Below are positions 59,768-64,000 of a DNA stretch of 64,000 nucleotides, piece by piece. The DNA comes from DASQPR01 sp963836775 (GTDB taxonomy: Bacteria; Actinomycetota; Actinomycetes; Mycobacteriales; Micromonosporaceae): the NCBI GenBank assembly GCA_963836775.1, contig CAWIKR010000003.1, forward strand, positions 2,666,001 to 2,730,000, written 5' to 3'. Within the stretch, counting starts at the first letter, position 1. Each line of letters begins with the position of its first letter. A program made the translations under genes and the position numbers. A model generated the notes under the pieces. It did no database searches. It saw only the letters and a list, made by a program, of their open reading frames with translations, and was not told where the DNA came from.

Positions 59768-61690
59768 TCAGACCTCCACCTTCACGGCCCACGCCATCCA
59801 GAGCGCACCGACGGTCAACAAAACGGCGCCGATCAGCAGCATTGCCAGCCCCAGCGGCTCGGCGTAGAGCGGACGGATGTAGTCCGGCCGGACAAGGAAC
59901 ATGTATGCGGAAATGATCAGAGGCAGAGCGACCAGGATGTACGCGGATAGCTTGCCCTCCGCCGCCAGCGCGTTGACCTGTCCCCGAATCGCTTCACGGT
60001 CACGCATCGTCTCCACCGTGCGGGTCAGCACCTCGGCAAGGTTGCCGCCGATCTCACGCTGGACCCGAATGGCGACGACCACCCATGTGAGATCCGAGCT
60101 GCCCATCCGCTGGGCGACCCGAGATAGCGCGTCTTCTAATTCGACGCCCAGCCGGGACTCGGCCAGTGCCCGGCCGAACTCGGTGGACATCGGCTCGCTC
60201 ATCTCCTTGGCCATGGCCGAGAACGCCTGCGAGAGCGAGAATCCGGACCGCAGTGAGCCGACCACCAACTGAAGCGCATCGGGCAGGCCGGCCGCGAACT
60301 TGTTCCGCCGCGAGCTGATCCGCAGGCGTTGGTAGATCCATGGTCCAAGGATGCCGAGCAGAACGGCCATCAGCAGGCCGATCACGATGCCACCCAGGAA
60401 TCCGAACAGCAGCAGTGATACCACCGTCAGCGTGACCCGAAGCAGCACCCACTCGTGCGGGCGCAGCCGCATGCCGGCGCGGTCCAGCTTGTCAGCCATC
60501 GCACCCTCGGCACCGCGAGACCGGATCATCTGCTCGGTGGCCGCGAGCGCCGCCTCGGTCAGCGAGCGGCCGGAGTCTTCAGCACCGGCCGCGACCCGGG
60601 CCGCGTACTGGTCGATCTGCGCCACCCGGCGTCGATGCCGGGTGTAGTCGATCAGCGGCGCGAACACGACGAGCCCGATCAGCAGCATGGCGGCGAAGAT
60701 GACGCCGCCGATGACGAGGTACGCCGTCGCCGCATTCGTCGCCTTCGGAGCCGTCACCTGTGGCACGGCTACCGATGGATCGATCGCGAAGCGGACCGGA
60801 GTCGCCGTCTGCACGACGACCGAACCCATCGTCGCGACTACCGTCAACCGCGTGTCCTGGCCGCTGAGCGCGGCCGGCACGTCGACGGTGACATCGAGTT
60901 GAGTGCCGAACCACCCGGCGGCGGCCTGGAACGCCGAGGCCAGGCTCGCGTCGTCGGCGGCCGTGTAGGGGTGTCCCGAGGTAGCGGTTGCGAGGCCGGT
61001 CAGCACCGACTCGTCTGCCGCATTGGTCTGGAACCCGACCGTGTCCACCGGCACGCCGGCGGCCACCGCGGCGGACGTGGCGTCCTGCAGCGACGCCGAC
61101 GACGAGCTGTCGCCACCGTCGGAGAGCAGCAGGATCCGTTGGTCCTCGGCGGGCGATTTGACCAGCATCGCGTTGGCAGCGGCGATCGAGTCGTAGAGCG
61201 CGGTCTTGCCGCCGGACTTCAATCCGTTGACCGCGTTCGCGACGGCCCGGTGATTCGTGGTCGGTGCCAGCACCTGACTGGGTGCCGTCGAGACCGCGAT
61301 CACGCCCACCTTGACGTCGGCCGGAACCTCGTCCAGGTACGCCTGTGCGGCGGCCTTGGCACCAGCGAGCCGAGCACCCTTCATCGAGCCACTGACATCG
61401 ACGACCAGCACGACCGCCCGGCTCGGCGCCGTGGAATCGGTGCCTACCGTTGTCTGGTGGCTGGTCAGCGGCGTGCCGTCGACGGTGACCGCCAGGTGCG
61501 CCGCGCCGAAGTCGGCACCGGCCGGCAGGTCGCGCGCCGATAGATAGAACTCCACGTGTCCGGTCGTGACCCGCATGCCGCTGACCGCCAGCGCCGGGTC
61601 GGCAGCGGCGGCCGGTCCGGCCGGAGCAGCCAGAACCAGGCACGCGGCGGCGGCGGCAGTCGCGATCGCGCGGAAGATCAGCTTTCTCAC
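59768..61690 (-). CDS. tadB: TadB fused to an exported von Willebrand A domain
   Basis: A 640-residue fusion. Residues 1-30 are a signal peptide (cleavage near AAAADP). A VWA domain (about 92-262) has MIDAS DVSGS (98-102) and LLLSDGGDSSSS. A beta linker precedes a membrane helix (324-347), a cytosolic segment with YTRHRRRVAQIDQYAARVAAG, then two helices (413-451), the F domain (about 467-590; LPDALQLVVGSLRSGFSLSQAFSAMAKEM) and two last helices. So a metal-dependent adhesion domain faces outside while the F domain sits on the CpaF ATPase. The same fusion occurs in some actinomycete Tad clusters. ATGA overlap with cpaF. Confidence 0.9.
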   Translation of the reverse strand: MRKLIFRAIATAAAAACLVLAAPAGPAAAADPALAVSGMRVTTGHVEFYLSARDLPAGADFGAAHLAVTVDGTPLTSHQTTVGTDSTAPSRAVVLVVDVSGSMKGARLAGAKAAAQAYLDEVPADVKVGVIAVSTAPSQVLAPTTNHRAVANAVNGLKSGGKTALYDSIAAANAMLVKSPAEDQRILLLSDGGDSSSSASLQDATSAAVAAGVPVDTVGFQTNAADESVLTGLATATSGHPYTAADDASLASAFQAAAGWFGTQLDVTVDVPAALSGQDTRLTVVATMGSVVVQTATPVRFAIDPSVAVPQVTAPKATNAATAYLVIGGVIFAAMLLIGLVVFAPLIDYTRHRRRVAQIDQYAARVAAGAEDSGRSLTEAALAATEQMIRSRGAEGAMADKLDRAGMRLRPHEWVLLRVTLTVVSLLLFGFLGGIVIGLLMAVLLGILGPWIYQRLRISSRRNKFAAGLPDALQLVVGSLRSGFSLSQAFSAMAKEMSEPMSTEFGRALAESRLGVELEDALSRVAQRMGSSDLTWVVVAIRVQREIGGNLAEVLTRTVETMRDREAIRGQVNALAAEGKLSAYILVALPLIISAYMFLVRPDYIRPLYAEPLGLAMLLIGAVLLTVGALWMAWAVKVEV

Positions 61691-63093
61691 CGTGCGACCC
61701 CCATACCGAAGATCTCCGGCGCCAGCTGGATGCCTTGATCGTTGAGATGTTCGATGAATCGCGGCCGCAATCCAGTGGATCGCAGCGTGCCGCGATTGCG
61801 GCCATATTCGTCCACCCCCGCGTGGAAGTCATAGGAGAACAGGTCCTGCAAGGTGACGACGTCGCCCTCCATGCCGATGACTTCGGCGATATGCGTGATC
61901 CGACGCGAGCCGTCCTTGAAACGGGACAGCTGCACGATGATGTCGACAGCCGACGCGATCTGCTCCCGGATTGCGCGCACCGGCAGATCCATGCCGCCCA
62001 TCAGCACCATGGTCTCCAGACGCGCGATCGAGTCGCGCGGCGAGTTGGCGTGCACCGTGGTCAGCGAACCGTCATGGCCGGTGTTCATGGCCTGCAACAT
62101 GTCCAGAGCGGCGGCGTCGCGGACCTCACCGACGACGATCCGGTCCGGACGCATACGCAGGGCGTTGCGGACCAGGTCGCGGATGCTCACCTCGCCACGG
62201 CCTTCGATGTTCGGCGGTCGGTACTCCATCCGCAGCACGTGCTCCTGGCTGAGCCGGAGCTCGGCCGAGTCCTCGATGGTGATGATGCGCTCGTTCGCCG
62301 GCAGGAATCCGGAGAGCACATTGAGTAAGGTGGTCTTGCCGGTGCCGGTGCCGCCGCTGATCAGGATGTCGAGCCGGCCCTGAATGCAGGCGGACAGGAG
62401 GGTGGCCACCGGCGGTGTCATGGTCCCGAAACTGATCAGATCCGTGACGGTGTAGGGCTCCGCGGAGAACTTGCGGATCGTCAGCGCCGCGCCGTCGAGC
62501 GCGATCGGCGGCACCACGGCGTTCACGCGGCTGCCATCGGGCAGGCGGGCGTCGACCATGGGGCTGGACTCGTCGACCCGGCGACCCACCCGCGAGACGA
62601 TCTTGTCAATCACCCGGCGCAAGTGCGTCTCGTCCAGGAACGCCGTGTCCACCGTAGCGATCTTGCCGAAGCGTTCGACGTAGATCCGGTCCCAGGCGTT
62701 GACCATGATTTCCGAGACCTCTGGGTCACGTAACAACGGCTCGATCGGTCCATGCCCGATGATCTCGTCGAGGATCTGCTGTAGCGCCACCGCTCGGTCG
62801 GCCGTCGTCAGCGCCTCCTCGCGGCTGAGGATGTCCGGCAACACGTCGCGCACTCGGCGGTTCAGGTCGTCGTCGGACCCGGCGAGCTCGTAAAGCTGAG
62901 GTCCGAGCTGCTCGAGGAGGGCCTCGTGGGCACGTTTGCGGGCCGGGGCCAGCGGGTCGTAGGCGCGCCGGGTGTTCCGGCGGCTGAACCCGGTCAGCGA
63001 CGACACCGGAATGCCGGATGCCGGGACCGCGGAGATCGGATGGGTGGAATCGGTCTCGTGGGTCAAACCGCCGAGGCGGTGCGACAGGCTCAT
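61687..63093 (-). CDS. cpaF: Tad/Flp secretion ATPase CpaF/TadA
   Basis: A 468-residue secretion ATPase of the type II/IV (VirB11-like) family. Walker A is LISGGTGTGKTT (244-255), the Asp box VDESSPMVDARLPDGSRVNAVVPP (173-196) is complete, and RMRPDRIVVGEVRDAAALDMLQAMNTGHDGSLTTVHANSP holds Walker B and the His box. It powers assembly or export through TadB/TadC. It overlaps tadB by four bases and starts five bases after the cpaE stop, so all four genes are one operon. The first 45 residues are low-complexity. Confidence 0.95.
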   Translation of the reverse strand: MSLSHRLGGLTHETDSTHPISAVPASGIPVSSLTGFSRRNTRRAYDPLAPARKRAHEALLEQLGPQLYELAGSDDDLNRRVRDVLPDILSREEALTTADRAVALQQILDEIIGHGPIEPLLRDPEVSEIMVNAWDRIYVERFGKIATVDTAFLDETHLRRVIDKIVSRVGRRVDESSPMVDARLPDGSRVNAVVPPIALDGAALTIRKFSAEPYTVTDLISFGTMTPPVATLLSACIQGRLDILISGGTGTGKTTLLNVLSGFLPANERIITIEDSAELRLSQEHVLRMEYRPPNIEGRGEVSIRDLVRNALRMRPDRIVVGEVRDAAALDMLQAMNTGHDGSLTTVHANSPRDSIARLETMVLMGGMDLPVRAIREQIASAVDIIVQLSRFKDGSRRITHIAEVIGMEGDVVTLQDLFSYDFHAGVDEYGRNRGTLRSTGLRPRFIEHLNDQGIQLAPEIFGMGVAR

Positions 63094-63098
63094 CCGGT

Positions 63099-64000
63099 TT
63101 ACCTCTTCGATCGGCGCGTCATCATGCCGCGCAGGCCCTTGGCCGGCACGCTCGCCTCAGTGGCGGCGAGCCGGTTCTTCACCAGATCCCGGATCGCGAC
63201 GCTCACCGGGTGACTGGGGTTCTCCACCATCAGTGGCGTGCCGCGGTTGATCGACAGCGGCACATCCCGGCTGGACGGCACGAACGCGGCGATTGGCGCT
63301 CGAATTACTCGGTCCAGATCTGCCGAGCTCAGACCGACCTTCGAGTCGGCACGGTTGAGCACCACGATCCGGTTCTCCCGCCGGTAATCCAGGACGTCGA
63401 ACATGTCCAGGGTCACCCGCAGACTCTTGAGCGCCGGAAGCTCCGGTGTGGTCACCAGGACGTAGAGATGTGACGCGTCGAGCGCGGTCAGCACGCCGTC
63501 GTTGAACTGGGGCGGAGTGTCCACGATGACATCGTCGAAGATGCTCCGCGCCAGCCGGATCACCTCGGCGATCAGGGATCGATCGATCTCTTCGGCGACC
63601 GCCGGTTGAACCGGCGCCAGCAGCGCGTCCACACCCTCGCGGAACGGCGTCAACATCAGACGCAGGCCGGTCCGGTCGATGCGGTCCGCCACCGGGATCG
63701 CGTCCGCGATGGTTCGCTCCGGTGTCAGCTGCAGCATGATGGCCACGTCGCCGAACGCCAGGTCCAGATCGATGATGCAGACGCGCCGGCCGGTCTCGGC
63801 CAGAGCCACGGCGAGGTTCGTCGCCATAGTGGTCTTGCCACAGCCACCCTTCGCCGCGAACACGGTGATGACCCGGCCCGCTGCGTCGATCTCGTCGTCG
63901 TCCGAGTCAGCCAGCGCGATGCCGGACGGTCCCCGCAGCTGTCGAGACAGATCCATCGACCGGGCGCACGCCACCCGGATGTTCCCGGGATCATTGGCGT
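63099..64000 (-). CDS. cpaE: CpaE-like MinD/ParA ATPase of the Tad system, 5-prime end missing
   Basis: The frame is open to base 64000 and continues beyond the window (residues NDPGNIRVACARSMD precede the first GTG at 63974), so the true start is outside. It holds a MinD-type ATPase with the deviant Walker A AAKGGCGKTT, VIIDLDLAFGDVAIML and VIVDTPPQFNDGVLTALD. CpaE localises Tad machines; the missing N-terminus is probably a receiver-like domain. The C-terminus ends in a basic MTRRSKR tail. It is first of the visible operon. Confidence 0.9.
   Translation of the reverse strand, partial: ANDPGNIRVACARSMDLSRQLRGPSGIALADSDDDEIDAAGRVITVFAAKGGCGKTTMATNLAVALAETGRRVCIIDLDLAFGDVAIMLQLTPERTIADAIPVADRIDRTGLRLMLTPFREGVDALLAPVQPAVAEEIDRSLIAEVIRLARSIFDDVIVDTPPQFNDGVLTALDASHLYVLVTTPELPALKSLRVTLDMFDVLDYRRENRIVVLNRADSKVGLSSADLDRVIRAPIAAFVPSSRDVPLSINRGTPLMVENPSHPVSVAIRDLVKNRLAATEASVPAKGLRGMMTRRSKR

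Overview
The window is GC-rich DNA (roughly 68-70 percent) with frequent GTG starts, NNC/NNG codon bias and many F420- or flavin-linked oxidoreductases. Together with the actinobacterial Tad export genes, polyphosphate glucokinase, the holin-X/DUF3618 pair and a PknB-type kinase, this points to the chromosome of a soil-type actinomycete (Actinomycetota). I cannot fix the genus from sequence alone. No rRNA, tRNA, CRISPR array, complete insertion sequence or phage block is visible. About 63 genes are supported, most in short operons or convergent pairs.

Layout. 1-4500: end of a PTS enzyme I, a GGDEF-EAL gene broken by about five frameshifts, a secreted HAD acid phosphatase and a 2H phosphoesterase. 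4500-18600: housekeeping and accessory metabolism, namely a membrane metallophosphoesterase, two Zn alcohol/glucose dehydrogenases, cobyric acid synthase, a ROK kinase, TMEM175-like channel, leucyl aminopeptidase, a very short P450, an internally deleted ATP-grasp protein, an F420-NADP reductase-like protein, GNAT, DUF72 and the DUF3618/holin-X pair. 18600-31030: type II NADH dehydrogenase, FAD monooxygenase, GDPD-like protein, a Tat-exported C39-like protein, a truncated kinase pseudogene, an LCP-family cell-wall ligase coupled to a DinB protein, a MocR regulator facing an MFS exporter, a 180-bp MITE, and a class II aldolase convergent with mtnA (likely 5-deoxy/methylthio-pentose salvage).

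31030-34000 holds an ECF sigma module: lipoprotein, sigma factor, membrane anti-sigma-like protein and an exported membrane-anchored protein. Three near-identical promoters (GGAACC, 16-nt spacer, TGTA) lie in front of the sigma gene (two, in tandem) and the exported protein (one). This is the clearest self-contained regulatory circuit here. 34000-42480: PEP mutase/ICL family, SRPBCC, VOC, DUF4177-like, a zinc-ribbon SDR lacking the usual Tyr, and a MoxR-like AAA/VWA pair.

42480-58400: luciferase-like monooxygenase plus FMN reductase, a Ser/Thr kinase, polyphosphate glucokinase, an M50-like peptidase, DyP peroxidase, a probable ornithine-lipid pair (OlsB-like plus OlsA-like), an Rrf2 regulator coupled to a NIPSNAP gene with its own palindrome, an F420 oxidoreductase cluster and a LuxR response regulator. 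58800-64000: part of a Tad/Flp secretion operon (cpaE, cpaF, a VWA-TadB fusion, tadC).

Non-coding structure is unusually rich. Six intergenic hairpins share a GATCTTG...CAAGATC arm and all sit just after a stop codon (or across it), so they look like a sequence-conserved 3-prime-end element. There are also at least seven short intergenic tandem repeats (units of 24 to 78 bp) and several near-perfect long palindromes.
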